This document shows, piece by piece, positions 48,373 through 57,409 of a DNA stretch of 64,000 bases; position 1 is the first letter of the stretch; the number at the start of each line of letters is the position of its first letter. This DNA comes from Nocardia fluminea (GTDB lineage Bacteria > Actinomycetota > Actinomycetes > Mycobacteriales > Mycobacteriaceae): contig NZ_PJMW01000002.1 in assembly GCF_002846365.1 (NCBI RefSeq), positions 3,782,001 to 3,846,000 on the forward strand, given 5' to 3'. The notes under the pieces are model-generated. The model made no database searches. It saw nothing but the letters and a program-made list of their open reading frames with translations, and was not told the DNA's origin. A program made the position numbers and the translations under genes.

Positions 48373-48928
48373 GCTGGCCAACTACAAGCGGGTGGTGAAC
48401 GCGGTTCGCCGGATCACCTCGCCCGCGCCCGACGGCCTCGGCATCTCGCAGCGGTCGGTGACGGTGTCGACCGTCGGCCTGGCGCCGGCGATCCGCAAGC
48501 TGGCCGACGAGAACATGTCGGTGCGCCTGGCGGTGTCGCTGCACACCCCCGACGACGAACTGCGCGACACCCTGGTGCCGGTGAACAATCGCTGGTCGAT
48601 CGCCGAAGTGCTCGATGCCGCACGGTATTACGCCGACAAGTCCGGGCGCCGGGTGTCGATCGAGTACGCGTTGATCCGCGATATCAACGACCAGCCGTGG
48701 CGGGCGGACCTGCTCGGCAAGAAGCTGCACAAGGCGCTCGGTCCGCTGGTGCACGTGAACCTGATCCCGCTCAACCCGACACCGGGCAGCGAGTGGGACG
48801 CCAGCCCCAAGCCGGTCGAGAAGGAGTTCGTGCGCCGTGTGATCGCCCAGGGCGTGTCGTGCACGGTGCGTGACACCCGCGGCCAGGAGATCGCCGCCGC
48901 CTGCGGTCAGCTCGCCGCCGAAGGCTGA
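48362..48928 (+). pseudogene. Displaced native 3' fragment of rlmN
   Basis: 188 codons equal to RlmN from Met182 (MGEPLAN) to the same C-terminus [10 protein letters not shown]. It differs from the functional copy at about 16 of 188 residues (roughly 91% identity) and has host-like G/C-ending codons. It lacks the radical-SAM cysteines, so it cannot be active. Its downstream neighbour is an ordinary chromosomal gene, marking the original rlmN end. Confidence 0.92.
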
Positions 48929-48967
48929 CGCTCGCCACCGCGACGAGCTCGGCGGCCCTGTCCGAGC

Positions 48968-49777
48968 TCAAACGATGCTGACCGGTGCGATGAAGTCGTC
49001 GTAGGGGAGTGGGCCCGCGACGAAGGCGTTGACCGACATGAAGTTCAGGGTGATGTCGCCGCCGTGGTTGTCCAGGAAGGCGATGTCGGAGGCATCGCGC
49101 CCGGTGGCGATGCGCACCAGGCTCGAGCGCGGTGCGAGGCCGGTCGGGTCGTAGGTGCGCCACTCGCCGTCGATATAGGCCTCGCAGACGGCATGGAAGT
49201 CCATCGGCACGCAGCCCGGTGCGTAGACCGCGGCGACCCGGGCGGGGACGCCGACTGCGCGCAGCAGCGCGACCATCAGATGCGAGAAGTCGCGGCAGAC
49301 GCCGGTCCCGGAGAGCAGCGTTTCCACCGCGCCGTCGATGGGCGTGCTACTGCCGGAGACATAGGTGATCCGTCTGCCGATCCAGGACGCGACGCGGTTG
49401 GCCACCTCGGGATCGGCGATGCCGTAGCCGAATTCGGCGGCCGCGAAGCCGAGTAGTTTGTCCGACTCCGCGTAGCGGCTCGGCCGCCGGTACAGCGCGA
49501 GGTCGTAGTCGGTCGGCGGCGCGAGCGAGGCGGTACCGAGGACGGTCGCCTGATAGTCGATCCGCAGGGTGCCCGCGCGGACATCGAGCACGTGGATCCG
49601 GGAGCCGTGCGGACCGACCACTTCGCGTGGTGTGAGGAACTCGCCGTCGAGCGAGCATGTCATGGACTCGATCAGATCGAGTCCCGGCTGGCGGGCGACA
49701 GCGATCTGACACTGCAGCACCGAATCGGCATGGACCGCGACCTCCAGGCGAGCGGAAACGTCCCGTTTCACGCCCAC
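48968..49777 (-). CDS. Transglutaminase-like superfamily protein
   Basis: 269 residues. The N-terminal ~120 form a beta-rich domain. The core has the catalytic triad: Cys161 in GTGVCRDFSHLM, His195 in MDFHAVCEAY and Asp210 in TYDPTGLAP. Such bacterial proteins act as proteases or amidases on unknown substrates; many sit with circularly permuted ATP-grasp genes, not seen here. No signal peptide. Confidence 0.88.
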   Translation of the reverse strand: MGVKRDVSARLEVAVHADSVLQCQIAVARQPGLDLIESMTCSLDGEFLTPREVVGPHGSRIHVLDVRAGTLRIDYQATVLGTASLAPPTDYDLALYRRPSRYAESDKLLGFAAAEFGYGIADPEVANRVASWIGRRITYVSGSSTPIDGAVETLLSGTGVCRDFSHLMVALLRAVGVPARVAAVYAPGCVPMDFHAVCEAYIDGEWRTYDPTGLAPRSSLVRIATGRDASDIAFLDNHGGDITLNFMSVNAFVAGPLPYDDFIAPVSIV

Positions 49778-50034
49778 AGACTGACAGGCGAATCGGAATC
49801 AGGCGAACCGAACCGCGCGAGCGGGGTGCGGCCAGGCGTTATCGTCGCGGGACCGGCTCGACGCGTGCGCGTCGAGGAGTGAGCAGTAGGGAACGCCGCC
49901 TGTCCGTTCTCCTCGCCGCCATCGCCCGTTCCCGCCGGACTGACCTGCGTGCGGCGATGTACTGCACCGATTCGCAGGTCCTCGGTTTGGTAGGGTCCAG
50001 GCCGTCGGACGAAGAGCGAGATTCGGGGGTCAGA

Positions 50035-51171
50035 GTGGTTTCTGACGGGACGGTGTTCGCCGGCTACACGATCGACCGGCAGCTGGGTCAGGGCGGCATG
50101 GGATCGGTGTACCTGGCCAGGCACCCGCGTCTGCCCCGATGGACGGCGCTCAAATTGCTGAATCGGGAGTTGTTCTCCGACAAGGAGATCCGGGCCAGGT
50201 TCGAGCGGGAAGCCGATCTGGTCGCCCAGCTCGATCACCCCAATATCGTGACCGTGTTCGACCGCGGCGTCGAGGGTGATCAGCTCTGGATCAGCATGCA
50301 GTACGTCGACGGGATCGATGCCTCCTCGCTGAATCCGCACTCCCTGCCGCCGGACCGGGCGCTGCAGATCATCGGAGAGACCGCCGCGGCACTCGACTAC
50401 GCGCATCGCGCGGGCGTGCTGCACCGCGATGTCAAGCCCGCCAACATCCTGCTGGCGCGTTCCAGCAGTCAGGAGCGGGTGTATCTCACCGACTTCGGCA
50501 TCGCGCGGCTGCGCGACGATTCGGGTCACCTGACCGAGACCGGGTCGTTCACCGCCACGCTGGCCTACGCCGCACCCGAGCAGCTCACCGGCGCGCCGCT
50601 GGATCACCGCGCCGATCAGTACTCGCTCGCGTGCACGCTGTTCACGCTGCTGACCGGCAGCGCACCCTACGAATCGACCAGCCCGGCCGCGGTCATCACC
50701 GGTCACCTGCAGGCACCACCACCCCCGATCAGTCCGCGTCGCGCGGGCCTGCCGCCGGTGCTCGACGCCGTGATGGCGCGGGCGCTGGCCAAGCGACCCG
50801 CCGACCGGTTCACCTCGTGCGAGGAGTTCGTCGAGGCCGCCCAGCGCGCGTTGCGCACGGGAACCACCGGTGCCCGCCCGATCGCCCGGCCGACCTCGGG
50901 GTCGCACGCGCAGCCGTTCGTCGGCATGCAGCCCATGCGCCCGGTGAGCTCGACGGGCACTCCCATTCCGCAGTACAACCCGGCGCCGATGCCCCCACGG
51001 ATGCCGCAACCGCAGTACACGCCGACGCCGCAGTATTGGCAGCAACCGGCGCCGATACCGAATCCGCCGCCGCAACGCGGCGGCTGGGGGTCGGCGCTGG
51101 GCGCCTACGCGGTCCTGCTGGTCGTCGTCATCGCGATCGCCGGCGTGATCGCGCTGCTGGCCAACCTCTGA
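50035..51171 (+). CDS. Membrane-anchored Ser/Thr protein kinase
   Basis: Pkn-type eukaryotic-like kinase, 378 residues. Glycine loop LGQGGMGSVYLA (residues 17-28), ATP-binding Lys40, catalytic HRDVKPANILL with Asp132, DFG at Asp153, and APEQ. A Pro/Gln-rich linker (about 290-350) leads to one C-terminal membrane helix (AYAVLLVVVIAIAGVIALLA) with almost nothing outside, so there is no extracellular sensor such as PASTA. GTG 50035 is preferred; the frame is open far upstream. TAGGGT at 49991 could be a -10. Confidence 0.9.
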   Translation: MVSDGTVFAGYTIDRQLGQGGMGSVYLARHPRLPRWTALKLLNRELFSDKEIRARFEREADLVAQLDHPNIVTVFDRGVEGDQLWISMQYVDGIDASSLNPHSLPPDRALQIIGETAAALDYAHRAGVLHRDVKPANILLARSSSQERVYLTDFGIARLRDDSGHLTETGSFTATLAYAAPEQLTGAPLDHRADQYSLACTLFTLLTGSAPYESTSPAAVITGHLQAPPPPISPRRAGLPPVLDAVMARALAKRPADRFTSCEEFVEAAQRALRTGTTGARPIARPTSGSHAQPFVGMQPMRPVSSTGTPIPQYNPAPMPPRMPQPQYTPTPQYWQQPAPIPNPPPQRGGWGSALGAYAVLLVVVIAIAGVIALLANL

Positions 51172-51214
51172 TCGGACCGCCGACCCGATCGGCGGGTGCC
51201 ATATTCTGGTCAGA

Positions 51215-52177
51215 ATGAGCGACTTCGACGTCACCGCCGCCGACTCCATCGACCTCGACCGGTTGCGTCGTTTCGTCGCCGTCGCCGAGGAGCTGCACTT
51301 CGCGCGTGCCGCCAAGGCCCTGCGGATCCCGCGGCAGGCGCTGAGCGCCACCGTGATCGAGTTGGAGGAAGAACTCGGTACCCGCGTGTTCGTTCCCGGC
51401 GCCTCGCCCACCCAGCTCACCGACGACGGCACCGCGCTGCTCGCGCGTGCCAGGGACCTGATCCGGGTGCGGGAACAGGCCGACCGCGAGCAGAAACCCG
51501 ACGCCCCCGCGAGCCTGCGCGTGGGGTTCGTGCCGGGGGTGACGGTGTCGAAGTGGGCGCGGATCTGGGGCGAGCGGCTACCCGACCACCCACTCGAGGT
51601 CGTCGGCGTCACACAGGGCGAGCAGGAATCGGTGCTGCGCGAGGGGCGCGTGGACCTGTGCTTCGTCCGGCTGCCCATCGACCGGACCGCGACGAACGCG
51701 ATCACGCTGTGGCAGGAGACGCCGGTCGCGGTCGTGCAGAAGGACGACGCGCTGTCGCTGCTGGAGACGATCAGCCCGGCGGATCTGGCCACCGAGACGA
51801 TCCAGGACAGCGCCGATCTCGATCAGGCCGTCGACACTCTCGCCCTGGTCGCCGCCGTCGGTGGCGCGGCGATCATGCCGCAGTCGATCGCGCGGCTGCA
51901 TCACCGCCGCGACCTGGTCTACCGCCCGATCAGCGACACCGAGTTCACCGAGATCGCGCTCGCGTGGCCTGCCGGGACCGACAGTGATCTGCTCGAGGAG
52001 TTCGTCGGGATCGTGCGCGGCCGCTCGGCCAACAGTTCGCGCGGCGGCGTCGCCGAACCGGAACAGCGCGCCGCTGCCCCCGCGCGCAAATCCGCGGCGA
52101 AGAAGCCCGCGGCGAAGAAGCCTGCTCCGAAGAAGCCGGTGGCGCGTGGCCGCAAACCGGCCCGGCGCGGTCGCTGA
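51215..52177 (+). CDS. LysR-family regulator with a histone-H1-like tail
   Basis: 320 residues. Winged HTH at residues ~14-72 (RLRRFVAVAEELHFARAAKA), then a LysR effector domain (SLRVGFVPGVTVSKWARIW). The last ~35 residues are an unusual basic Lys/Ala/Pro tail (KSAAKKPAAKKPAPKKP ending RRGR), like histone H1 and mycobacterial HupB tails, likely to bind DNA non-specifically. TATTCT (51202-51207) lies 7 nt before the ATG, fitting a leaderless mRNA. Target genes unknown. Confidence 0.88.
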   Translation: MSDFDVTAADSIDLDRLRRFVAVAEELHFARAAKALRIPRQALSATVIELEEELGTRVFVPGASPTQLTDDGTALLARARDLIRVREQADREQKPDAPASLRVGFVPGVTVSKWARIWGERLPDHPLEVVGVTQGEQESVLREGRVDLCFVRLPIDRTATNAITLWQETPVAVVQKDDALSLLETISPADLATETIQDSADLDQAVDTLALVAAVGGAAIMPQSIARLHHRRDLVYRPISDTEFTEIALAWPAGTDSDLLEEFVGIVRGRSANSSRGGVAEPEQRAAAPARKSAAKKPAAKKPAPKKPVARGRKPARRGR

Positions 52178-52186
52178 CACACGAAA

Positions 52187-52219
52187 ACGCCTGCGGTGCA
52201 CAGTGAGTGCCGCAGGCGT
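52187..52219. terminator. Bidirectional terminator between LysR and DUF2631 genes
   Basis: Perfect 10-bp stem ACGCCTGCGG (52187-52196) with its complement (52210-52219), loop 13 nt. On the minus strand it is followed by TTTTC, so it best serves the DUF2631 gene. Confidence 0.75.
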
Positions 52220-52238
52220 GGACGTACGTGCCGAAGAA

Positions 52239-52508
52239 CTACTTCGGCACCCGCTGGGTGAGCGAGTCGACGACCAGCAGGAGCGCCATCAGACCGGCCA
52301 GGCCGACGAGGAAGATGTCCTCGACATGACCCTGGTGGTTGCCGATGGTCATGCCGAGCAGGGCCACGACGACGACCCACGCCGCGATGCGGGCGGCCTT
52401 ACGCGACTCACCGCTCCAGCCCCATGCTGCCGAGGGCACCTCGGCGGGGTCGACGCTGGTGGCGACGGCACGCTCGGTGCTGGCTTTATCGAGGTCCGTG
52501 GCTGCCAC
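52239..52508 (-). CDS. DUF2631 family membrane protein
   Basis: 89 residues starting [14 protein letters not shown] from GTG 52508, with AGGAG just upstream on the minus strand. [21 protein letters not shown] block and two membrane helices ([14 protein letters not shown] and [20 protein letters not shown]) match the actinobacterial DUF2631 family, function unknown. The frame extends to 52850 without support. Divergent from dxr, 95 nt apart. Confidence 0.82.
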   Translation of the reverse strand: MAATDLDKASTERAVATSVDPAEVPSAAWGWSGESRKAARIAAWVVVVALLGMTIGNHQGHVEDIFLVGLAGLMALLLVVDSLTQRVPK

Positions 52509-52603
52509 GATCGCTCCTAAGGTCTCGAGTTCTGGTTGGGCGAGTGAGCATATCGTGGCATACGACCGTCCGTCGTAGCCAGCAGCCCTGCCACAATGGG
52601 GCC

Positions 52604-53797
52604 GTGTCCCACCCCGCAACGCGTGCCGCGCACGACAGTTCCCCGTCCACCGATCGGGTGAAGGTGCTGCTTCTCGGCAGTACCGGTTCGATCGGTACCC
52701 AGGCGCTAGAGGTGATCGCCGCCAACCCCGACCGCTTCGAGGTGGTCGGGCTGGCGGCACGAGGCGGCAACCCCGCGCTGCTCGCCGCGCAGATGATCGC
52801 CACCGGCACCCGCAATGTCGCCGTCGCCGATCCCGCCGCCGCCCAGGCACTTGGCCTGGAACTCGGCGGCCCCGAGGCCGTGACCGAACTGGTCCGGCGC
52901 ACCGACGCCGATGTCGTGCTCAATGCCCTGGTGGGATCGCTGGGCCTGGAGCCCACCCTGGCCACCTTGCAGGCGGGTACCCGCCTGGCGTTGGCGAACA
53001 AGGAATCCCTGGTCGCGGGCGGCTCCCTGGTGACGCGGGCGGCCGCACCCGGCCAGATCGTGCCCGTCGACTCCGAACACTCGGCGCTTGCCCAGTGCCT
53101 GCGCGGTGGTCGCGCCGAGGAGGTGGACCGTCTCGTGCTCACCGCCTCGGGTGGCCCGTTCCGCGGCTGGACCACCGAGATGCTCGAGTCGGTGAACCCC
53201 GCGGAGGCCAAGACCCACCCCACCTGGTCGATGGGCCCGATGAACACGCTCAACTCGGCGTCACTGGTGAACAAGGGCTTGGAACTGATCGAGACCCACC
53301 TGCTCTTCGGCGTGCCCTACGACCGCATCGACGTCACCGTCCATCCCCAGTCGATCGTCCACTCGATGGTGACCTTCACCGACGGCTCGACCCTGGCCCA
53401 GGCCAGCCCCCCTGACATGAAACTGCCCATCGCCCTGGCACTGGGCTGGCCGGACCGCATCCCCGGCGCGGCCGCCGCCTGCGATTTCGGCACCGCCTCC
53501 ACCTGGACTTTCGAGCCGGTCGACGACGAGGTCTTCCCCGCCGTCCGCCTGGCCCGGCAGGCAGGCGAAGCGGGCGGCAGCGTCACCGCGGTCTACAACG
53601 CCGCCAACGAGGTCGCCGTGCAAGCGTTCCTCGACGGCAAGATCACCTTCCCCACCATCGTGCGCACGGTCACCCGCGCGGTAGAGGCCGCCGACCGGTG
53701 GCACGCCGAACCCGATACCCTGGACGACGTCCTCGCGGCCGACCGCTGGGCCAGGGAGTACGCGGCAGAAGTCATCACCGGCAGCGCCACGCCCTGA
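52604..53797 (+). CDS. dxr: 1-deoxy-D-xylulose 5-phosphate reductoisomerase
   Basis: MEP-pathway enzyme making 2-C-methylerythritol 4-phosphate; target of fosmidomycin. NADPH motif [25 protein letters not shown], the metal and substrate loop [19 protein letters not shown] and [10 protein letters not shown] are all present. 397 residues. GTG 52604 is 6 nt after CACAAT (52592-52597), fitting a leaderless mRNA. Two genes from ispG, another MEP step, separated by rip1. Confidence 0.96.
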   Translation: MSHPATRAAHDSSPSTDRVKVLLLGSTGSIGTQALEVIAANPDRFEVVGLAARGGNPALLAAQMIATGTRNVAVADPAAAQALGLELGGPEAVTELVRRTDADVVLNALVGSLGLEPTLATLQAGTRLALANKESLVAGGSLVTRAAAPGQIVPVDSEHSALAQCLRGGRAEEVDRLVLTASGGPFRGWTTEMLESVNPAEAKTHPTWSMGPMNTLNSASLVNKGLELIETHLLFGVPYDRIDVTVHPQSIVHSMVTFTDGSTLAQASPPDMKLPIALALGWPDRIPGAAAACDFGTASTWTFEPVDDEVFPAVRLARQAGEAGGSVTAVYNAANEVAVQAFLDGKITFPTIVRTVTRAVEAADRWHAEPDTLDDVLAADRWAREYAAEVITGSATP

Positions 53798-53822
53798 CCT
53801 GACGAGCAGGCGAGACCACCAC

Positions 53823-53910
53823 GTTTCCGGCCGCCCCGGATCCGAGGGGCGAGACGGAACGCCGAAGGCGCGGTATCGCCCCTCGGATCCGGGGTGACGA
53901 GGCCGGAAAC
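53823..53910. repeat. Large inverted repeat between dxr and rip1
   Basis: A perfect 19-bp inverted pair, CCCCGGATCCGAGGGGCGA (53834-53852) and its complement (53876-53894), with a 23-nt loop. An outer 10-bp pair GTTTCCGGCC (53823-53832) matches 53901-53910. The second arm ends 34 nt before the rip1 start. It could be a terminator for dxr, an mRNA-stability element, or the remnant of a small inverted-repeat element. There is no T-tract. Confidence 0.85.
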
Positions 53911-53944
53911 ACGCGGCGCCAGCCGCCAAGAACACAGGAGTCAC

Positions 53945-55141
53945 ATGGTTTTCGCGCTCGGGTTCGCACTGTTCGCGCTCGGCATCACGATCTCGATCGC
54001 GCTGCACGAGTGCGGGCACATGTGGGCCGCGCAGGCCACCGGCATGAAGGTGCGCCGCTACTTCATCGGCTTCGGGCCGAAGGTGTTCTCGTTCCGGCGT
54101 GGTGAGACCGAGTACGGGCTCAAGGCGCTGCCGCTGGGTGGCTTCTGCGATATCGCGGGCATGACGGCGCTCGACGAGCTAGAGCCGGAGGAGGTCGACC
54201 GGGCGATGTATCGCCAGTCGACCTGGAAGCGGCTGGTCGTGATGTTCGGCGGCATCGGCATGAACTTCCTGCTCGGTTTCATCCTGCTCGTGGTCCTCGC
54301 GATCGGCTGGGGTCTGCCCCAGCTCGAGCAGCCGCCCGCGACCGCGCTCGGCACCATGAGCTGCGTCGCCCGGGAGACTCCCGAGAAGACCCTCGCGCCC
54401 TGCGCGGGCGACGGTCCCGCCCAGCGCGCCGGGTTGCGCCGTGGTGACGTGGTGAAGGCCGTGAACGGCGTCGAGGTGAGCACCTGGGCGCAGTTCCAGG
54501 CCGAAACCCAGAAGCAGACCGGCACTTTCACCTACACGATCGAACGTGACGGCTCCACCCTGACGGTCCCGGTCATCCCGGAGCGGGTGATGCGCTCGCC
54601 GAAGGAAGGCCCGAGCCGTGAGGTGAGCGCGGTCGGCGTCGGTCCCGACTACGCCGAACCGAAGCAGTACGGCCCGATCGCCGCGATCCCGGCCACCCTC
54701 TCGTTCACCGGTGATTTCTTCATCGAGACGGTGAAGTCCCTGGCCAAGATGCCGCAGAAGGTGTCGGCGCTGTGGGAAGCGGTCACCGGCGGCGAGCGTG
54801 ACCCGGAGACCCCGGTCAGCGTCTACGGCGCCAGCCGCATCGGCGGCGAGACCGCCGAGCGTGGCCTGTGGGGCATGTTCATCATGGTGCTCGCCAGCCT
54901 GAACTTCTTCCTCGGCGCGTTCAACCTGCTGCCCCTGCTGCCGCTGGACGGCGGGCATATCGCGGTGGTGCTCTACGAGAAGATCCGCAACACGATCCGC
55001 GGCTGGCTCGGCAAGGCCCCCGGCGGCCCTGTCGATTACCTGAAGCTGCTCCCGGTGACCTATGTGGCGGTAGTGATCGGTGGTGCGTTCATGCTGCTGA
55101 CCCTGGCCGCCGACATCGTCAACCCGATCCGCCTGCCCTGA
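53945..55141 (+). CDS. rip1: Site-2 protease Rip1 (RseP family)
   Basis: Intramembrane zinc metalloprotease, 398 residues. HEXXH reads His21-Glu-Cys-Gly-His25 in the first membrane helix. A PDZ domain lies around residues 150-215 (AQRAGLRRGDVVKAVNGVEV), and the second zinc motif NLLPLLPLDGGH is near residue 335. In mycobacteria Rip1 cleaves anti-sigma factors and affects envelope lipids. ATG 53945 has AGGAG at 53936-53940; upstream frame lies in the inverted repeat. Confidence 0.95.
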   Translation: MVFALGFALFALGITISIALHECGHMWAAQATGMKVRRYFIGFGPKVFSFRRGETEYGLKALPLGGFCDIAGMTALDELEPEEVDRAMYRQSTWKRLVVMFGGIGMNFLLGFILLVVLAIGWGLPQLEQPPATALGTMSCVARETPEKTLAPCAGDGPAQRAGLRRGDVVKAVNGVEVSTWAQFQAETQKQTGTFTYTIERDGSTLTVPVIPERVMRSPKEGPSREVSAVGVGPDYAEPKQYGPIAAIPATLSFTGDFFIETVKSLAKMPQKVSALWEAVTGGERDPETPVSVYGASRIGGETAERGLWGMFIMVLASLNFFLGAFNLLPLLPLDGGHIAVVLYEKIRNTIRGWLGKAPGGPVDYLKLLPVTYVAVVIGGAFMLLTLAADIVNPIRLP

Positions 55142-55257
55142 GGGGTCCGGCGACCACTGTCGTGCCCCTCACAGGGCGGCCCGTTACCCTGCGCGACTAA
55201 GCTCGGCAACAACAACCCAGGTCGATCCGCGAAACGTACGAAAGAAGGCAGCCGAAC

Positions 55258-56412
55258 GTGACCAGCACAATCGGATTGGGGATGCCCACCGCCCCCGCTG
55301 CTGTTCTCGCACCCCGGCGCAAGACCCGGCAGCTGATGGTCGGCAACGTCGGCGTAGGTAGCGACTCGCCGATCTCGGTGCAGTCGATGACCACCACCAA
55401 GACCCACGACATCAACGCCACGCTGCAGCAGATCGCCGAGCTCACCGCCTCGGGCTGCGACATCGTGCGGGTGGCGTGTCCGCGCCAGGAAGACGCCGAC
55501 GCGCTCGCCACGATCGCGAAGAAGTCGCAGATCCCGGTGATCGCCGACATCCACTTCCAGCCGCGCTACATCTTCGCCGCCATCGACGCGGGCTGCGCCG
55601 CGGTCCGCGTCAACCCGGGCAACATCAAGGAATTCGACGGCCGCGTCGGCGAGGTCGCCAAGGCCGCGGGCGCCGCGGGCATCCCGATCCGCATCGGCGT
55701 CAACGCCGGTTCGCTGGACAAGCGGATGCTGGAGAAGTACGGCAAGGCCACTCCGGAGGCACTGGTCGAGTCGGCGCTGTGGGAGGCGAGCCTGTTCGAG
55801 GAGCACGGCTTCGGCGACATCAAGATCTCGGTCAAGCACAACGACCCGGTGATCATGGTCGAGGCCTACCGCCAGCTCGCCGCGCAGAGCGACTACCCGC
55901 TCCACCTCGGCGTCACCGAGGCGGGCCCGGCGTTCCAGGGCACCATCAAGTCGGCGGTGGCCTTCGGCGCGCTGCTCAGCGAGGGCATCGGTGACACCAT
56001 CCGGGTCTCGCTCTCGGCCCCGCCCGCCGAGGAGATCAAGGTCGGCGGCCAGATCCTGCAGTCGCTGAACCTGCGCCCGCGCAAGCTCGAGATCGTGTCC
56101 TGCCCCTCGTGCGGCCGTGCCCAGGTGGACGTGTACACCCTGGCCGACGCGGTCGCCGCAGGCCTGGACGGCCTGGAAGTGCCGCTGCGCGTCGCGGTGA
56201 TGGGCTGTGTCGTGAACGGGCCCGGCGAGGCGCGCGAAGCCGACCTCGGTGTCGCCTCCGGCAACGGCAAGGGTCAGATCTTCGTCAAGGGCGAGGTCAT
56301 CAAGACCGTGCCCGAGCATCTGATCGTGGAGACCCTGATCGAAGAGGCGATGCGCATCGCCGAGGAGATGGACCAGCAGCCGGGCGCGGAGCCCGTCGTC
56401 ACCGTGAGCTGA
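55258..56412 (+). CDS. ispG: 4-hydroxy-3-methylbut-2-enyl diphosphate synthase
   Basis: MEP-pathway 4Fe-4S enzyme (GcpE), 384 residues. TIM-barrel part, then the cluster-binding domain with Cys282 and Cys285 (SCPSCGR), Cys317 ([11 protein letters not shown]) and Glu324. [19 protein letters not shown] is the typical N-terminus. GTG 55258 start. It follows rip1 by 116 nt in the same order as in mycobacteria. Confidence 0.97.
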   Translation: MTSTIGLGMPTAPAAVLAPRRKTRQLMVGNVGVGSDSPISVQSMTTTKTHDINATLQQIAELTASGCDIVRVACPRQEDADALATIAKKSQIPVIADIHFQPRYIFAAIDAGCAAVRVNPGNIKEFDGRVGEVAKAAGAAGIPIRIGVNAGSLDKRMLEKYGKATPEALVESALWEASLFEEHGFGDIKISVKHNDPVIMVEAYRQLAAQSDYPLHLGVTEAGPAFQGTIKSAVAFGALLSEGIGDTIRVSLSAPPAEEIKVGGQILQSLNLRPRKLEIVSCPSCGRAQVDVYTLADAVAAGLDGLEVPLRVAVMGCVVNGPGEAREADLGVASGNGKGQIFVKGEVIKTVPEHLIVETLIEEAMRIAEEMDQQPGAEPVVTVS

Positions 56413-56488
56413 CCCGGCCTCGGCGCGGTCATCGGCCGGATTCGGCGGACCCGTACCGCTCGGCGTGCTTTCGTGGCAGGCTGGTGCT

Positions 56489-57352
56489 GTGCGGAGTCTG
56501 CTGGAGCCGACGCGACGGTCCAAAACCGCTCCCGCGCGTCCCGTGGCCGTGCGAGATCTGGGTGAAGTGCTGCGCGTCCTCGACGCCGACCCGGTGGCGT
56601 CGTGCATGATCGCCGCCCGGGTGCAGGAATTCGGGCTCGACTCCCGGACCGGTGCCGGTGAGCTGTGGAGCCGCGGCGGGCCCGCCGACTCCCTCTGTTT
56701 CTCCGGCGCCAATCTGGTGCCGCTGCGCGGTGATCAGCAGGCGTTGCGCGCGTTCGCCGATCGGGCGGGCCGTTGGCCGCGGGTGTGTTCCTCGGTGGTC
56801 GGCAGGCAGGAACTCGCCCTCCCGCTGTGGGAGATGCTGCTCCCGACGTGGGGTCCGGCCCGGGAACTGCGCGCCGATCAGCCCCTGCTGGCGCTGGCCC
56901 GCCCCGCCGCCGCACGCGCCGACGGGGGAGTGCGCCGTGTGCGTCCCGACGAGATCGACCGGTACCTGACTGCCGCGATCGCCATGTTCATCGAAGAGGT
57001 CGGCATCGACCCGCGCACGGGCGACGGCGGACGCGGCTACCGGCGGCGGATCAAGAGCCTCATCGAATCCGGCAGGGCCTGGGCACGTTTCGAGGACGGT
57101 GAGGTCATCTACAAGGCCGAGATCGGCGCCCTGTCGCGACGCACCGGCCAGATCCAGGGCGTGTGGGTGCATCCCGAGTTCCGCGGCGCGGGGGTGGGTA
57201 CCGCCGGGACCGCCGCGGTCGCCAATGCCGTTGTGGCAACGGGGCGTACGGCGAGCCTCTACGTCAACGACTACAACCGGGTCGCCCGCCGCGCCTACAG
57301 CCGGGTGGGGTTCCGCCAGATCGCCACCTTCGCAACCGTCCTGGTGGACTGA
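56489..57352 (+). CDS. DUF4081-GNAT acetyltransferase
   Basis: 287 residues. The N-terminal ~135 are the DUF4081-type domain (LRVLDADPVASCMIAARVQE). The C-terminal part is a GNAT fold with the acetyl-CoA motif VHPEFRGAGVGTAGTAAV and the end block LYVNDYNRVARRAYSRVGF. CAGGCT (56477-56482) lies 6 nt before GTG 56489, supporting this start. A similar gene follows gcpE in M. tuberculosis (Rv2867c). Substrate unknown. Confidence 0.88.
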   Translation: MRSLLEPTRRSKTAPARPVAVRDLGEVLRVLDADPVASCMIAARVQEFGLDSRTGAGELWSRGGPADSLCFSGANLVPLRGDQQALRAFADRAGRWPRVCSSVVGRQELALPLWEMLLPTWGPARELRADQPLLALARPAAARADGGVRRVRPDEIDRYLTAAIAMFIEEVGIDPRTGDGGRGYRRRIKSLIESGRAWARFEDGEVIYKAEIGALSRRTGQIQGVWVHPEFRGAGVGTAGTAAVANAVVATGRTASLYVNDYNRVARRAYSRVGFRQIATFATVLVD

Positions 57353-57409
57353 AACTTTGGCGCGTGGCGCCGAGGTCGAGCGGCTGTTTCGGCGCTACCA
57401 TCGGTGCCG

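Noticed and set aside
48362..48928. Second functional RlmN
   Set aside because: It lacks residues 1-181 including the CxxxCxxC radical-SAM motif and has no start signals.
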